Origin: Paraburkholderia antibiotica
GTDB taxonomy: Bacteria > Pseudomonadota > Gammaproteobacteria > Burkholderiales > Burkholderiaceae
Reading direction: 5' to 3'
Assembly (NCBI RefSeq): GCF_012927125.1
Contig: NZ_JABBFZ010000007.1
Location: forward strand, 186,001-250,000
DNA: 64,000 nt
Below, piece after piece: positions 9,970 through 23,064 of the stretch (the first letter of the stretch is position 1; each line of letters starts with the position of its first letter). A program made the translations under genes and the position numbers. The notes under the pieces are model-generated. The model was not told where the DNA came from, made no database searches, and saw only the letters and a list, made by a program, of their open reading frames with translations.

Positions 9970-10433
9970 GCGACGCGCGGGAAAAAAGCGCCTGCCGCGG
10001 CGTGAAGCCGCACGGCGGGACAGATGGCACAGGAGGCGAAGCCGTCGAAGTTAAAGTAAAACTTCAATTTCGCCGCTAAGTTTTGGATTCGGCTGAACAA
10101 TTGCACTCGGCCCGCGCCCTGTGGATAACTTTGTTAAGAACTTCGCTCCGACCGGCCGCAAACCGTGTAGCCACGGCCTTTTGTGGGGTTCCGCACATTT
10201 CCCCGCGATTCCCGCAAACCCTTGCCAGACAAGGCTTAGATCAAATTCGCCGAGAATTTGCAAGGGTCGGGGCACGATTAAAAGCTCTACCGCGCCGCAG
10301 CGTGGACAATGTGCATAAGTCAAGTCTTGACAAGCACAGGAGCGCCATCTGACGGCGTGTGTAGGGCGTTTTTAACCTTAGGCTCAGAGCCCACTTCGCT
10401 GCGACGCAACAAAAAGTGGTAACGATTACAGCG
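9970..10433. other. hemE-priA intergenic region with a DnaA-box sequence
   Basis: A 464-bp non-coding gap, more AT-rich than its flanks. It carries a perfect DnaA-box sequence at 10120-10128 and runs such as TTAAAGTAAAACTTCAATTT (around 10050-10070). It must hold the priA promoter unless priA is read from hemE. I saw no clear intrinsic terminator. Confidence 0.5.
10120..10128 (-). other. DnaA-box sequence (TGTGGATAA)
   Basis: TGTGGATAA is the exact complement of the consensus box TTATCCACA. It lies in the hemE-priA gap, 348 bp from a second perfect box inside priA (9764-9772). Two boxes this close suggest DnaA binding, but no further boxes were seen here. Confidence 0.5.
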
Positions 10434-11537
10434 TCAAGTCGCTGGAGTATGCGCACCACTACGAATCGCGCGGCTGTGTCGATGAACTTCGTCCACCAGC
10501 TCGGCGACGTGCTCCGGCGGCGTGAACTGCGAGATGCCGTGGCCGAGATTGAAAACGTGTCCCGGGTGATTGCCGAAGCTGTCGAGCACCGCGCGCGCTT
10601 CCATACGGATCGCGGCGGGCGGCGCAAACAGCACCGTCGGGTCGATGTTGCCTTGAAGCGCGACCTTGCCGCCGACGCGTTCGCGCGCGCGGCCGAGATT
10701 CACGGTCCAGTCGAGGCCGACCGCGTCGACGCCGCTCGCGGCGATCTCGTCGAGCCACAGGCCACCGCCCTTGGTGAAGGCGATCACCGGCACTTTTTCG
10801 CCGTCGTGCTCGCGCTTCAGCTGGCTGACCACCTGCTGGATGTAGTGCAGCGAGAAGCGTTGATAGATGCCGTCCGCGAGCGCTCCGCCCCACGTGTCGA
10901 AAATCATCACCGCCTGCGCGCCGGCTTCGATCTGCGCGTTCAGATACTCGGCGACCGAGCGTGCGTTGACTTCGAGAATCCGATGCAGCAGGTCGGGACG
11001 TGCATACAGCATCGATTTGACGGTGCGGAAGTCCGCCGAGCCACCGCCTTCGACCATGTAGCACGCGAGCGTCCACGGACTGCCCGAAAAGCCGATCAGC
11101 GGCACCCGCTGGCGACCTTGCGCGTCCTTGAGCGCCACGCGGATTTCGCGCACGGCGTCGGTCACGTAGCGCAGCGTCGCGTCGATGTCCGGCACCGCGA
11201 GACGGGCAACGTCTTCCTCGGTACGCACCGGACGGGCGAATTTCGGACCCTCGCCGTTGACGAACTCGAGACCGAGGCCCATCGCATCGGGCACGGTCAG
11301 GATGTCGGAAAACAGGATGGCGGCGTCGAGCGGGTAGCGTTCCAGCGGCTGCAACGTGACTTCCGTCGCGAAAGCCGGGTTCTTCGCCAGGCCGAGGAAA
11401 CTGCCCGCGCGGCCGCGCGTGGCGTTGTATTCCGGCAGATAACGGCCAGCCTGGCGCATCAGCCAGATCGGCGTGTAATCGGTCGGCTGGCGCAGCAAGG
11501 CGCGCAGGAAAGTGTCGTTCAGGAGTTGATGGGCCAC
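10434..11537 (-). CDS. hemE: Uroporphyrinogen decarboxylase
   Basis: Cytoplasmic enzyme that removes four acetate carboxyls from uroporphyrinogen III to give coproporphyrinogen III in haem synthesis. The protein (367 aa) shows both family signatures: [19 protein letters not shown] near the N-terminus and [19 protein letters not shown] near residue 145. The catalytic Asp lies in [13 protein letters not shown]. The C-terminus [19 protein letters not shown] is also typical. The start is GTG (11535-11537); the ribosome binding site is weak. It is divergent from pheC and upstream of priA. Confidence 0.97.
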   Translation of the reverse strand: MAHQLLNDTFLRALLRQPTDYTPIWLMRQAGRYLPEYNATRGRAGSFLGLAKNPAFATEVTLQPLERYPLDAAILFSDILTVPDAMGLGLEFVNGEGPKFARPVRTEEDVARLAVPDIDATLRYVTDAVREIRVALKDAQGRQRVPLIGFSGSPWTLACYMVEGGGSADFRTVKSMLYARPDLLHRILEVNARSVAEYLNAQIEAGAQAVMIFDTWGGALADGIYQRFSLHYIQQVVSQLKREHDGEKVPVIAFTKGGGLWLDEIAASGVDAVGLDWTVNLGRARERVGGKVALQGNIDPTVLFAPPAAIRMEARAVLDSFGNHPGHVFNLGHGISQFTPPEHVAELVDEVHRHSRAIRSGAHTPAT

Positions 11538-11760
11538 GTTGCGTACGACTGAAGAGCTAAGGGCAAGAAGGCATTTTACCGGACCCGGCTCGCCTCATCG
11601 CCATTGCCGGACATCGAGGCCATAACTGTTGCGCTAGCGCAGGTGCAATCAGATGCGCCCAGCCGCCCCTGGCTGAACGGCCGATGTTCAAGCTCGCGCG
11701 GCCGGGCTACTATCCGACAGCCTTACCGACCAATTACACACCACAAGGAGACTGGACTCG

Positions 11761-12561
11761 ATGAACAAGGCAGCACTCGCAATGCTCGGCGCACTGGCCG
11801 GCGTCCTGATGCACGTCGGCGCGGCCAGCGCACAGACCGCCCCGGCCGCCGCGACCACCCCTTCCCGCCTCGACGAAATCATGAGCCGCGGCACGCTGCG
11901 CGCCTGCACGACCGGCGACTACAAGCCGTACTCGTTCTACAAGGGCGATGGCCAGTTCGAAGGGATCGACATCGATATGGCGGAGTCGCTCGCCAAATCG
12001 CTTGGTGTGAAGGTCGAGTTCGTCAAAACGTCATGGTCGAATCTGATGAACGACTTTGTGGCGAAATGCGATATCGGCATTGGCGGTGTGTCGCCGACAC
12101 TCGAGCGGCAAAAGCGTGCGTTCTTCACACAGGCCTACATGATCGACGGCAAGACGCCGATCGTCCGCTGCGACGACGTCAACAAATTCCAGACCGTCGC
12201 GCAGATCGATCAGCCGCCCACGCGGGTGATCGTCAACCCCGGCGGCACCAACGAGAAGTTTGCGAAACAGTACTTCCCGCATGCGAACGTGACCGTTTAT
12301 CCGGACAACGTGACGATCTTCAAGCAGATCCTCGCGGGCAAGGCCGACGTGATGGTGACGGACGCATCGGAGACCCTGCTGCAACAGAAGCTGAACCCGG
12401 GCCTGTGCTCGGTGCATCCGGACAAGCCGTTCCAGTACGGTGAGAAGGCATGGCTGCTGCCGCGCGGCGACGTCGCGTTCCAGCAATACGTCGATCAGTG
12501 GCTGCATCTCGCGCGAGCCACGGGCGAATATCAGGTCATTTCGGATAAGTGGTTGAAGTAA
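11761..12561 (+). CDS. pheC: Periplasmic cyclohexadienyl (arogenate/prephenate) dehydratase
   Basis: Belongs to the SBP_bac_3 fold but resembles PheC of Pseudomonas aeruginosa, the periplasmic enzyme that converts prephenate to phenylpyruvate or arogenate to phenylalanine. Matching stretches include TTGDYKPYSF, the conserved VKTSWSNLMNDF, RQKRAFFTQAY, IVNPGGTNEKFA, PDNVTIFKQI, GKADVMVTDA and YVDQWLHLA. These go beyond the usual similarity to amino acid binding proteins. The signal peptide runs to ASA before QTAPA (about residue 25). AAGGAG lies about 10 bases before the ATG. Divergent from hemE, with no permease or ATPase beside it, which favours an enzyme over a transporter component. A plain glutamine/glutamate binding protein is the alternative. 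Confidence 0.82.
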   Translation: MNKAALAMLGALAGVLMHVGAASAQTAPAAATTPSRLDEIMSRGTLRACTTGDYKPYSFYKGDGQFEGIDIDMAESLAKSLGVKVEFVKTSWSNLMNDFVAKCDIGIGGVSPTLERQKRAFFTQAYMIDGKTPIVRCDDVNKFQTVAQIDQPPTRVIVNPGGTNEKFAKQYFPHANVTVYPDNVTIFKQILAGKADVMVTDASETLLQQKLNPGLCSVHPDKPFQYGEKAWLLPRGDVAFQQYVDQWLHLARATGEYQVISDKWLK

Positions 12562-13050
12562 GGCCGGTAGTACCGGCCGTTCGCCCCTGCGTGTGGACAG
12601 CAAGGTGCGAACGGCCGGACGAAGCTCAAACGATCGTGTAACCAAGCGCGACTTTACGGGCCAGAACAAACGTGTCGAAACAGCTTTCGCGATACGTGAT
12701 CGCACCCTTTTTCATACAGCCGACGGCAGCAGCGGAATTGCTGTGATGCACCACTTTTGTCTGCGCTAAGAGTTCGAAATTCGGGGCAGTGTCCGAGTTC
12801 TTGTAACAAGGGGAGTGCATCGTGCGAAAGATGCGTATGCAACCATTTATGCGGAATCAACCGATTCATTTATGCCGCAATATGCCTCGCGAATGGCATC
12901 AATCACCCGTATGACACTGCGAGAAAATCATCAGTAATTTTTACGTTTTAAACGATTTAATTTGGCAATAAATCCCGCAACGCCTTATCTGGCGGGCGTT
13001 ACAACCTGAAACACTTTGTTACCGTGTTGCCTGGGCAATTCGCCCACAAT
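12562..13050. other. AT-richer intergenic region with a short hairpin after pheC
   Basis: Directly after the pheC stop, GGCCGG-TAGTA-CCGGCC (12562-12578) can form a strong hairpin but lacks a T-run, so it is at best a weak terminator. The remainder (to about 13050) is distinctly AT-richer than the genes around it. Short open frames on both strands have no recognisable features. Confidence 0.45.
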
Positions 13051-13262
13051 GCCCTAAACGGTTTCAACACGGATGTGGCTGGGTGCGTGGTGTGAGCGGA
13101 TACGATGCACTTGCCGGTCGGCGTTTGCCGAAGCCCTGTGAAGGGGCATCCCTGTTGGGGCCGTAATCGACACAGGGTCGTTATGAGTCGGTCCCATCTT
13201 TGGTCTCCTCGCGCTAACCCCGTAGCGTGTGGTTTTTAGCGGGCTCCAGGCCCGCTTTTTTT
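13051..13262 (+). ncRNA. Candidate structured small RNA ending in an intrinsic terminator (6S-like architecture possible)
   Basis: No gene lies on the plus strand upstream for about 490 bp, yet a good plus-strand terminator stands at 13238-13262. The 185 bases before it offer nested, colinear pairings: GCCC 13051 with GGGC 13241, TAAA 13055 with TTTA 13235, CACG 13068 with CGTG 13226, GGGT 13081 with ACCC 13217, GCG 13085 with CGC 13212, GATG 13104 with CATC 13195, and CCCTGTG 13134 with CACAGGG 13171. This describes a long interrupted rod of about 185-190 nt, the shape of 6S RNA. I cannot align it to 6S reliably and saw no strong promoter, so the identity is open. Confidence 0.4.
13238..13262 (+). 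terminator. Intrinsic terminator, plus strand
   Basis: AGCGGG (13238-13243) and CCCGCT (13251-13256) form a stem with loop CTCCAGG, followed by a run of T to 13262. It ends whatever plus-strand transcript crosses this gap; the convergent acyl-CoA synthetase gene is on the other strand. Confidence 0.8.
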
Positions 13263-13367
13263 CGTCTGCTCAAACGTTTGCGCGCAGCGAAATGCCCGCC
13301 TCCAGCAGGTGTCTCCCCCCTTCCCTCGTCGTCACCCCGACCTGCCAGTTCGAACGCTCGCGGCGCG

Positions 13368-15098
13368 TCATGCGGTCTTGTTCTCGTTCAGCTTCAGCTC
13401 GCCCATCATCCGCTCGCGCATGATGAACTTCTGCACCTTGCCGGTCACGGTCATCGGCAGTTCGTCGACGAAGCGGATGTACCTCGGTATCTTGTAGTGC
13501 GCGATCTGCCCCTGGCAGAATTGCTGGATCTCTTCGCCCGTCGCCTGTTCGCCGGCCCGCAGCACGATCCACGCGCAGACTTCCTCGCCGTACTTCGTGT
13601 CGGGCACGCCGAATACCTGCACGCTCTGGATCTTCGGATGGCGGAACAGAAACTCCTCGATCTCGCGCGGATAGATATTTTCGCCACCGCGAATCAGCAT
13701 GTCCTTCAGGCGGCCAACGATGTTGCAGTAGCCTTCGCTATCGAGCGTCGCCAGATCGCCGGTATGCATCCAGCCATCGACGATGCTCTCGCGTGTCTTC
13801 GCTTCGTCGCCCCAATAGCCTTGCATCACCGAATAGCCGCGCGTGCATAGCTCGCCGGTTTCGCCGACCGGTACGACGTTGCCGAGCGGATCGACGATTT
13901 TCACTTCGAGATGCGGCTGGATGCGGCCGACCGTCGTGGTGCGCTTGTCGAGCGGATCGGTTGTCGAGCTCTGGAACGACACGGGGCTCGTCTCCGTCAT
14001 GCCGTAGGCGATTGTGATCTCGCTCAGGTGCATCTTCGAGACGACCTTCTTCATCGTCTCGATCGGGCACGGCGAGCCGGCCATGATGCCGGTACGCAGA
14101 CGCGAGAAGTCGTAAGACGCGAAATCCGGATGGTCGAGCTCGGCGATGAACATGGTCGGCACGCCATGCAGCGCGGTGCATTGCTCTTCCGCGGTCGCGG
14201 CGAGCGTCGCGGCCGGATCGAAGCCCTCGCCAGGGAACACCATGTTCGCGCCGACCGACACGCACGCGAGCACCGCCAGCACCATGCCGAAACAGTGATA
14301 GAGCGGCACCGGTATGCACAGGCCGTCCTGCTCGGAGAGCCGCATCGCCATCGCGATATAACGCGCGTTGTTGACGACGTTGCGATGCGTCAGCGTCGCG
14401 CCCTTCGGATTGCCGGTCGTGCCGCTCGTGAACTGGATGTTGATCGGGTCATGGCACGACAGCGTGGCGCCGATCGCGTCGAGCGGCGCGACGTCGAACG
14501 ACGCACGACCGCGCTCGAGCACATCCGAAAAGCTCAGCATGCCCGGCGTCTGCGTGTCGCCCATGCGGATCACGTAGCGTAGCTCGGGCAGCCGCGCCGC
14601 ATGAAGCTCGCCGGGCGCCTGCGTGGCAAGCTCGGGTGCCAGCTCCTGCAGCATTTCCAGATACATCGACGTCTTGAAGCGCTCCGCGGCAATGATCGCC
14701 TTGCAGCCGACCTTGTTCAGCGCGTATTCGAGTTCCGCGAGCCGATAAGCCGGATTGATGTTGACGAGAATCGCGCCAATGCGTACGGTCGCAAACTGCG
14801 TCAGCAGCCACTCCGCGCGGTTCGGCGACCAGATGCCGACGCGATCGCCCTTCGCGACGCCGAGCGCCAGCAGCCCGGACGCCAGCGTGTCGACCTCGTT
14901 CGAGAACGCCTGCCACGTCCAGCGGATGCCTTGCTCGCGAAACACCACAGCCGGCCGATCGGGAAAGCGCGCGACGGTATCGTGCAGAAATTCGCCGACG
15001 GTCGCTTCGCTCAACGGATTGTCGGTCGACCCGCGTACGTACGACAGTCCGTCCGTAGGTTCGATGAGTGCACCTTCGCCCGAGCTATGCGTTGCCAT
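13368..15098 (-). CDS. Acyl-CoA synthetase (AMP-forming), medium/long-chain fatty acid type
   Basis: AMP-dependent acyl-CoA ligase (ANL superfamily, ACSF2/FadD-like; 576 aa) that activates fatty or related acids in the cytoplasm. The phosphate-binding loop [18 protein letters not shown] sits at about 223-240, the A5-type motif [11 protein letters not shown] in the middle, and the hinge motif [16 protein letters not shown], then [16 protein letters not shown], in the C-terminal half. The invariant adenylation lysine lies in [10 protein letters not shown]. The ATG at 15098 is preceded by GGAGA at 9 bases. It follows the ATP synthase operon after its terminator. The exact chain length preference cannot be read from sequence. 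Confidence 0.93.
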   Translation of the reverse strand: MATHSSGEGALIEPTDGLSYVRGSTDNPLSEATVGEFLHDTVARFPDRPAVVFREQGIRWTWQAFSNEVDTLASGLLALGVAKGDRVGIWSPNRAEWLLTQFATVRIGAILVNINPAYRLAELEYALNKVGCKAIIAAERFKTSMYLEMLQELAPELATQAPGELHAARLPELRYVIRMGDTQTPGMLSFSDVLERGRASFDVAPLDAIGATLSCHDPINIQFTSGTTGNPKGATLTHRNVVNNARYIAMAMRLSEQDGLCIPVPLYHCFGMVLAVLACVSVGANMVFPGEGFDPAATLAATAEEQCTALHGVPTMFIAELDHPDFASYDFSRLRTGIMAGSPCPIETMKKVVSKMHLSEITIAYGMTETSPVSFQSSTTDPLDKRTTTVGRIQPHLEVKIVDPLGNVVPVGETGELCTRGYSVMQGYWGDEAKTRESIVDGWMHTGDLATLDSEGYCNIVGRLKDMLIRGGENIYPREIEEFLFRHPKIQSVQVFGVPDTKYGEEVCAWIVLRAGEQATGEEIQQFCQGQIAHYKIPRYIRFVDELPMTVTGKVQKFIMRERMMGELKLNENKTA

Positions 15099-15289
15099 GG
15101 TGTTGTCTCCGTGAGCGCCCGCGCGCCCGCTTGAAATGAATTTGAAATCGATTGTGCACCGGTGAAAGTGCGACCGGCATCAAGTCTTACCCGCAGCGCA
15201 TCGGCGCGCCGTTATTCGCAGCATGCGGCCTGTTCACGCTCCCGAGCTGCGAATTTCCATTACCTTTCCGTAAACGTCAACTAGTGATC

Positions 15290-15317
15290 AAAAAAAAGCA
15301 GCCGCGCGGGCTGCTTT
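15290..15317 (-). terminator. Intrinsic terminator of the ATP synthase operon
   Basis: AGCAGCC (15297-15303) pairs with GGCTGCT (15309-15315), loop GCGCG; on the minus strand a run of T follows (A-run 15290-15297 on plus). It lies 19 bp after the atpC stop. Confidence 0.9.
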
Positions 15318-15335
15318 CTTCCACTACGTGTCGCT

Positions 15336-15761
15336 TCAGTGCTGACCGCGCAGCTTGCGCAGACGCTGAATTGCCGCGAGCTGTGCCGTCGCGTACGCGA
15401 GTTCCGCTTGCGCGGTTGCGTATTCGAGGTTCGAGCCCGTGTTCTGCAGCGCTTCTTCCGCACGCTTGCGCGCGTCTTCGGCCTTGGCTTCGTCGAGATC
15501 CTTGCCGCGGATCGCAGTGTCGGCGAGAACCGTCACTGCGCCCGGCTGAACTTCGAGGATGCCACCGGCGACAAACACGAACTCTTCTTCGCCGTTTTCG
15601 GCTTCGATGCGCACCGCACCCGGACGAATCCGCGTGATCAGCGGCGTGTGGCCCGGCAGAATGCCGAGTTCACCCGCTTCGCCCGGCAGCGCGACGAACT
15701 TCGCCTGGCCCGAGAAGATTTCCTCTTCCGCGCTGACGACGTCTACTTTAATGGTTGCCAT
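15336..15761 (-). CDS. atpC: ATP synthase F1 epsilon subunit
   Basis: Central-stalk subunit that couples and inhibits F1 (141 aa). The beta-sandwich begins [18 protein letters not shown] and contains [19 protein letters not shown], a strong family signature. The C-terminal helical hairpin ([18 protein letters not shown] and onward) is intact, so an inhibitory C-terminal domain is present. AGGAG stands 9 bases before the ATG. Last gene of the operon, 157 bp after atpD and just before the operon terminator. Confidence 0.97.
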   Translation of the reverse strand: MATIKVDVVSAEEEIFSGQAKFVALPGEAGELGILPGHTPLITRIRPGAVRIEAENGEEEFVFVAGGILEVQPGAVTVLADTAIRGKDLDEAKAEDARKRAEEALQNTGSNLEYATAQAELAYATAQLAAIQRLRKLRGQH

Positions 15762-15918
15762 AAGTGTCGACTCCTGTCGACGGAAGCAGGCGTTTTAACG
15801 CCGACTCCCGTCCCGTGCAAGGCAGGGTTGAGCGTAGTAAGAGGCGCCGGCTTTGCGTATCGATACATCACTCGTATCGATACGCGCGAGGCGGCGCCCG
15901 CTTCGTTACACCCGACCT

Positions 15919-17331
<1,413 letters not shown>

Positions 17332-17414
17332 TCAATTCTTCACTCGCGCAAAGGCGCAGTTTCTTCGATGGGTGCGCCGCGAAGGCGCACACGAAACGAC
17401 ATGCCTGATCAGGA

Positions 17415-18299
17415 TCAGACCGCCGCCGCTCCACCGACGATTTCCGACAGTTCTTTCGTGATCGCGGCCTGACGGCTCTTGTTGTACACGAGCTGCAGTT
17501 CGTTGATGACCGTCTTCGCGTTGTCCGAAGCGGCCTTCATCGCCACCATCCGGGCCGACTGTTCCGATGCCATGTTTTCCGCGACGGCCTGATAGACCAG
17601 CGCTTCGACATAGCGCACCAGCAGTTCGTCCACCACGGCCTGAGCATCCGGCTCGTAAATGTAGTCCCATTGGGTGCTCGGCGTCGTGCCGTCTTCTTCC
17701 TTGCGCTCGAAGTGGTCTGCCGACAGCGGCAGCAGTTGCTCGATCACCGGCTCCTGCTTCATCGTGTTGACGAAGCGCGTGTACGCGAGGTACACCGCCG
17801 AAACCTTGCCTTCCGAGTACAGGTCGAGCTGCACCTTCACCGCGCCGATCAGCTTTTCCAGATGCGGCGTATCGCCCAGATGCACGACGTTCGACACGAC
17901 CTTCGCATGCAGACGGTTCAGGAAGCTCAGACCCTTGCTGCCGATCGCGGTTGCCTCGACCGTCTTGCCCTGGCCTTCCAGTTCCTTGAACTTCTGCACC
18001 GATGCGCGCAGCACGTTGGTGTTCATCCCGCCGCACAGACCTTTATCGGTCGTGACGAGGATGATGCCGGCCGCCTTCGCGCCTTCGTTCGACACCATGA
18101 ACGGGTGACGATACTCGGGGTTCGCACGGCTCATGTGCGCAGCGATATCGCGGACCTTGTCGGCGTACGGGCGAGCAGAGCGCATGCGCTCCTGAGCGCG
18201 GCGCATCTTCGATGCGGCCACCATCTCCATCGCTTTCGTGATCTTGCGCGTGTTTTGCACGCTCTTGATCTTGCCGCGAATTTCCTTCATTCCAGCCAT
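17415..18299 (-). CDS. atpG: ATP synthase F1 gamma subunit
   Basis: Rotating central shaft of F1 (294 aa). N-terminal coiled-coil helix [20 protein letters not shown] and the C-terminal helix [20 protein letters not shown] are the standard pair that packs in the alpha3beta3 core. GLCGGMN is conserved in the Rossmann-like part. I use the ATG at 18299 with AAGGAG 7 bases upstream in preference to a further upstream in-frame start that would add seven residues. It is 103 bp after atpA. Confidence 0.97.
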   Translation of the reverse strand: MAGMKEIRGKIKSVQNTRKITKAMEMVAASKMRRAQERMRSARPYADKVRDIAAHMSRANPEYRHPFMVSNEGAKAAGIILVTTDKGLCGGMNTNVLRASVQKFKELEGQGKTVEATAIGSKGLSFLNRLHAKVVSNVVHLGDTPHLEKLIGAVKVQLDLYSEGKVSAVYLAYTRFVNTMKQEPVIEQLLPLSADHFERKEEDGTTPSTQWDYIYEPDAQAVVDELLVRYVEALVYQAVAENMASEQSARMVAMKAASDNAKTVINELQLVYNKSRQAAITKELSEIVGGAAAV

Positions 18300-18402
18300 T
18301 GCTTGCTCCTTCCCATGCAAAGCGGCCGAAGCGGTGCGGGGGCACTTGCATGCGGCCCGCGCCGCTTCAGGATCCGTTTATGCCTTGCGTGTCTCTCGCG
18401 GA

Positions 18403-19944
<1,542 letters not shown>

Positions 19945-20000
19945 TATTCGCTCCTGATAGTCAATTCTGTTGCGTGCCAGCCGCTAAAGCGCGAGGCGCT

Positions 20001-20540
20001 TCAGGCCGTCAGGGCCGTCTGCATGCTGGCAAGCCGCGCGCGGACCGAGGTATCGAGCACTTCGTCGCCGATCGTCACACGCACGCCGCCGATCAACGAC
20101 TGGTCGACTTCGACCGTCGGCTTCAGCTTGCGCTTGAACTTGCGTTCGAGACTTGCGACGAGTTCGTTCAACTGCGCACCTTCGAGCGGGAATGCGCTGG
20201 TGATCAGCACATCTGCCGCCCCTTCGCGGGCGTTCTTCAACTCTTCGAACTGCGAGGCGATTTCCGGCAGCAATTGCAGGCGATGGTTGTCGACCAGCAT
20301 CTGCACCAGATTCTTCGCTTGCGCGTTGTCCTTGAGCGGCGACTTGACCGCAGCCAGCAGCAGATCGCTAACCTGGGCACGGCTCACTTTCGGGCTCGAG
20401 GCGATCGACAGCACTTCGGGCAGACGCGCAACCTGTGCCAGCTCCTGCACGAGCGTGGACCAGGCGGCGATGTCACCAGCTTCGGCCACGCCAAACAGCG
20501 CTTCCGCGTACGGACGGGCGATGGTTGCAAGTTCGGCCAT
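20001..20540 (-). CDS. atpH: ATP synthase F1 delta subunit
   Basis: Peripheral-stalk subunit linking the b dimer to the top of F1 (179 aa). N-terminal helical domain begins [20 protein letters not shown], and the C-terminal signature is [28 protein letters not shown]. The start codon follows the atpF stop by 2 bases, which suggests translational coupling. Confidence 0.97.
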   Translation of the reverse strand: MAELATIARPYAEALFGVAEAGDIAAWSTLVQELAQVARLPEVLSIASSPKVSRAQVSDLLLAAVKSPLKDNAQAKNLVQMLVDNHRLQLLPEIASQFEELKNAREGAADVLITSAFPLEGAQLNELVASLERKFKRKLKPTVEVDQSLIGGVRVTIGDEVLDTSVRARLASMQTALTA

Positions 20541-20542
20541 GA

Positions 20543-21013
20543 TCAGAGCTCGGCTTTCAGTTGATTCAGCAGGTCAGCGTGAGCTGCCTGGTCGACTTCG
20601 CGCTTCAGGATCTGTTCAGCGCCCTTCACAGCGAGTGCAGCGACTTCGCCGCGCAGCGTTTCGCGCGCCTTCACGACTTGCTGATCCGCGTCGGCCTTGG
20701 CCTGCGCGATGATACGGGCGGCTTCCGCCTGTGCCTGAGCCTTGATTTCGTCGGCGACTGCGACAGCGCGCTTTTCAGCGTCAGCGATACGTTGCTGGCC
20801 GTCGTTGCGAGCCTGGGCGAGTTCCTGGTCGACGCGCTTGTGAGCGGCTTCGAGTTCCTGCTTGCCCTTTTCCGCGGCGGACAGACCGTCGGCGATCTTC
20901 TTCGCGCGCTCGTCGAGGGCGTTGATCAACGGCGGCCACACGAATTTCATCGTGAACCACGCGAGGATCAGGAACACGACCATTTGCGCAAACAGGGTTG
21001 CGTTGAGATTCAC
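20543..21013 (-). CDS. atpF: ATP synthase F0 b subunit
   Basis: Membrane-anchored peripheral stalk (156 aa). One N-terminal membrane helix (about residues 6-26, [20 protein letters not shown]) is followed by a long charged coiled coil rich in A, K, E and Q, as expected for the b dimer. The start is GTG at 21013, with AAGGAA 6 bases upstream; no in-frame ATG would keep the membrane helix. Between atpE and atpH. Confidence 0.97.
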   Translation of the reverse strand: MNLNATLFAQMVVFLILAWFTMKFVWPPLINALDERAKKIADGLSAAEKGKQELEAAHKRVDQELAQARNDGQQRIADAEKRAVAVADEIKAQAQAEAARIIAQAKADADQQVVKARETLRGEVAALAVKGAEQILKREVDQAAHADLLNQLKAEL

Positions 21014-21149
21014 GGTGTTTCCTTAAACGTTGCTAGTTCGGAAAGTGAAACGGCAAGGCGCTCATCGATTCTGCTCGATCAGCGCCCCAGTACCCGTTCC
21101 GCCCTGCGTCCTTACCAGTTATAGCTCAGACGCAAACCTCCGAGGAACC

Positions 21150-21443
<294 letters not shown>

Positions 21444-21501
21444 TTAGAACTGGTTGGAACTGGGATTTAAAAACTAAAGCGATTCTTTGTGACGACGCAG
21501 G

Positions 21502-22353
21502 TTAGTGCGCGTCGTGTGCCTGGCCGATGTACACCAGCGTCAGCATCATGAAAATGAACGCCTGCAGCAGAACGATCAGGATGTGGAAGATTGACCACAC
21601 TGTGCCGGCGATCACGTGGCCGATGAAGCCAAGCACCGTCGTGTCCGCGCCGAAGCTCCAGATGCTGCCGAGCAGGGCAATCAGCAGGAACAACAGTTCG
21701 CCCGCGTACATGTTGCCGAACAGCCGCATGCCGAGCGAGACCGTCTTCGCGACGAACTCGATGATGTTCAGTGCAAGGTTCGGGATCCACAGCAGCGGAT
21801 GCGCGCCGAACGGAGCGGACAGCAGTTCATGCACGAAGCCGCCGGCGCCCTTGATCTTGAAGTTGTAGTAAATCATCAGCACGAACACGCCGAGCGCGAT
21901 ACCGATCGTGCCGTTCAGGTCGGCGGTCGGCACGAGGCGATGGTGCGGGATGGCTTCGGACAGACCCAGCCAGCCGATCACGCGGCCCGGCAGGTCGACG
22001 GGGATGAAGTCGAGGGAGTTCATCAGCGCGACCCAGACGAACACGGTCAGCGCGAGCGGTGCGATGAAGGTGCGCGAGCCGTGGATCATCGACTTCGATT
22101 GATCCTCGACCATTTCGACCAGCATTTCGATTGCGCACTGGAAACGGCCCGGCACGCCGGACGTTGCCTTGCGGGCTGCCAGATGCAGGATGAAGATCGT
22201 GGCGAGACCGCACACGATCGACCAGAAGAGGGTGTCGAGATTCCACACATGGATGTCGAAAATCGACGTCTGGTGCGCGGTGGAAAAGTTCTGCAAGTGG
22301 TGCGCGATGTACTCGGACGGATCCATTGCGCGCGTGCCTTCGCTAGCTGCCAT
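21502..22353 (-). CDS. atpB: ATP synthase F0 a subunit
   Basis: Stator membrane subunit that forms the proton half-channels (283 aa). About five to six membrane helices; the essential arginine lies in the helix VAKTVSLGMRLFGNMYAGELL, the family signature. Other conserved parts are ALTVFVWVALMNSLDFIPVD and the C-terminal IVLLQAFIFMMLTLVYIGQAHD. I use the ATG at 22353 (MAASEGTRAMDPSEYIAHHL); a TTG 18 bases earlier is an alternative. Between atpI and atpE. Confidence 0.97.
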   Translation of the reverse strand: MAASEGTRAMDPSEYIAHHLQNFSTAHQTSIFDIHVWNLDTLFWSIVCGLATIFILHLAARKATSGVPGRFQCAIEMLVEMVEDQSKSMIHGSRTFIAPLALTVFVWVALMNSLDFIPVDLPGRVIGWLGLSEAIPHHRLVPTADLNGTIGIALGVFVLMIYYNFKIKGAGGFVHELLSAPFGAHPLLWIPNLALNIIEFVAKTVSLGMRLFGNMYAGELLFLLIALLGSIWSFGADTTVLGFIGHVIAGTVWSIFHILIVLLQAFIFMMLTLVYIGQAHDAH

Positions 22354-22518
22354 ATCGTTAAAGCCACCCAAATTGTCGAAAATCGTCTCAGGCCGCTCCC
22401 GCCGAAATGCTCTATTGCAGGAACGCGCCGGGTGTGGGCCTGTCTCATCCTCACACCGGATACCAGCGCCATGCGCCGGCCTTAAATTCTTTTTGCCGCT
22501 ATTTTTTGTGCTGCTACC

Positions 22519-23064
22519 TTAGCGCCACGCCAAGGCGATCCAGTAAGTCTTCAGCGCGATGAGGTAGGTCACGAGCAGCGGAATCCAGCGTACGTCGTGG
22601 TACCAGAAGGCGATCGCGACAAACATCGCAATCGTTGTCCCCATCTTGAGCGCTTCGCCGACCATCCAGCTCATCACGGTCTCGGCGCCGCCCAATTTCT
22701 TCAAACGTGCCGCGAACAACGCGCCCGGCACCCAGCAGATTGCTCCCCCCAGGAACGCGGACAGCGCAGCAGCGCCCGGCGGCTTGTAAAACAGCCACCA
22801 CACCAGCGTAGCAACCAGGGACAAAACCATTTGCGCAGCGACAACCCGAAAAGGCGTCACACGCGATGGACGACCCACGCCCGGACCAAACAGCTTTTCC
22901 GCTTCGGCCCGCGTGAGCGGAACGATATTGTTATCTTCCTGCGCGTCATCCCACGCTTCGCCCGGGTCGAACTGCCGACTGGCGGACGTATCGGGTACCT
23001 GGCGTTCAGCGCGGTGTCTGTCGTCACCATTTTCCGGCGACAGATTTGACGTTTTGACCGCCAT
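22519..23064 (-). CDS. atpI: ATP synthase accessory protein I
   Basis: First gene of the operon. AtpI is a small membrane protein thought to help assemble the c-ring or supply magnesium; it is not part of the finished enzyme. After a polar N-terminal region of about 80 residues (MAVKTSNLSPENGDD onward), four hydrophobic segments follow: VVAAQMVLSLVATLVWWLFY, AFLGGAICWVPGALFAA, ALKMGTTIAMFVAIAFWY and WIPLLVTYLIALKTYW. The layout matches the family. The start is uncertain because no ribosome binding site is clear; 23064 gives 181 residues. Confidence 0.85.
   Translation of the reverse strand: MAVKTSNLSPENGDDRHRAERQVPDTSASRQFDPGEAWDDAQEDNNIVPLTRAEAEKLFGPGVGRPSRVTPFRVVAAQMVLSLVATLVWWLFYKPPGAAALSAFLGGAICWVPGALFAARLKKLGGAETVMSWMVGEALKMGTTIAMFVAIAFWYHDVRWIPLLVTYLIALKTYWIALAWR

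Noticed and set aside
10051..10323. 90-codon minus-strand frame in the hemE-priA gap
   Set aside because: No family resemblance and low-quality start; it covers the DnaA box and AT-rich runs, which look non-coding.
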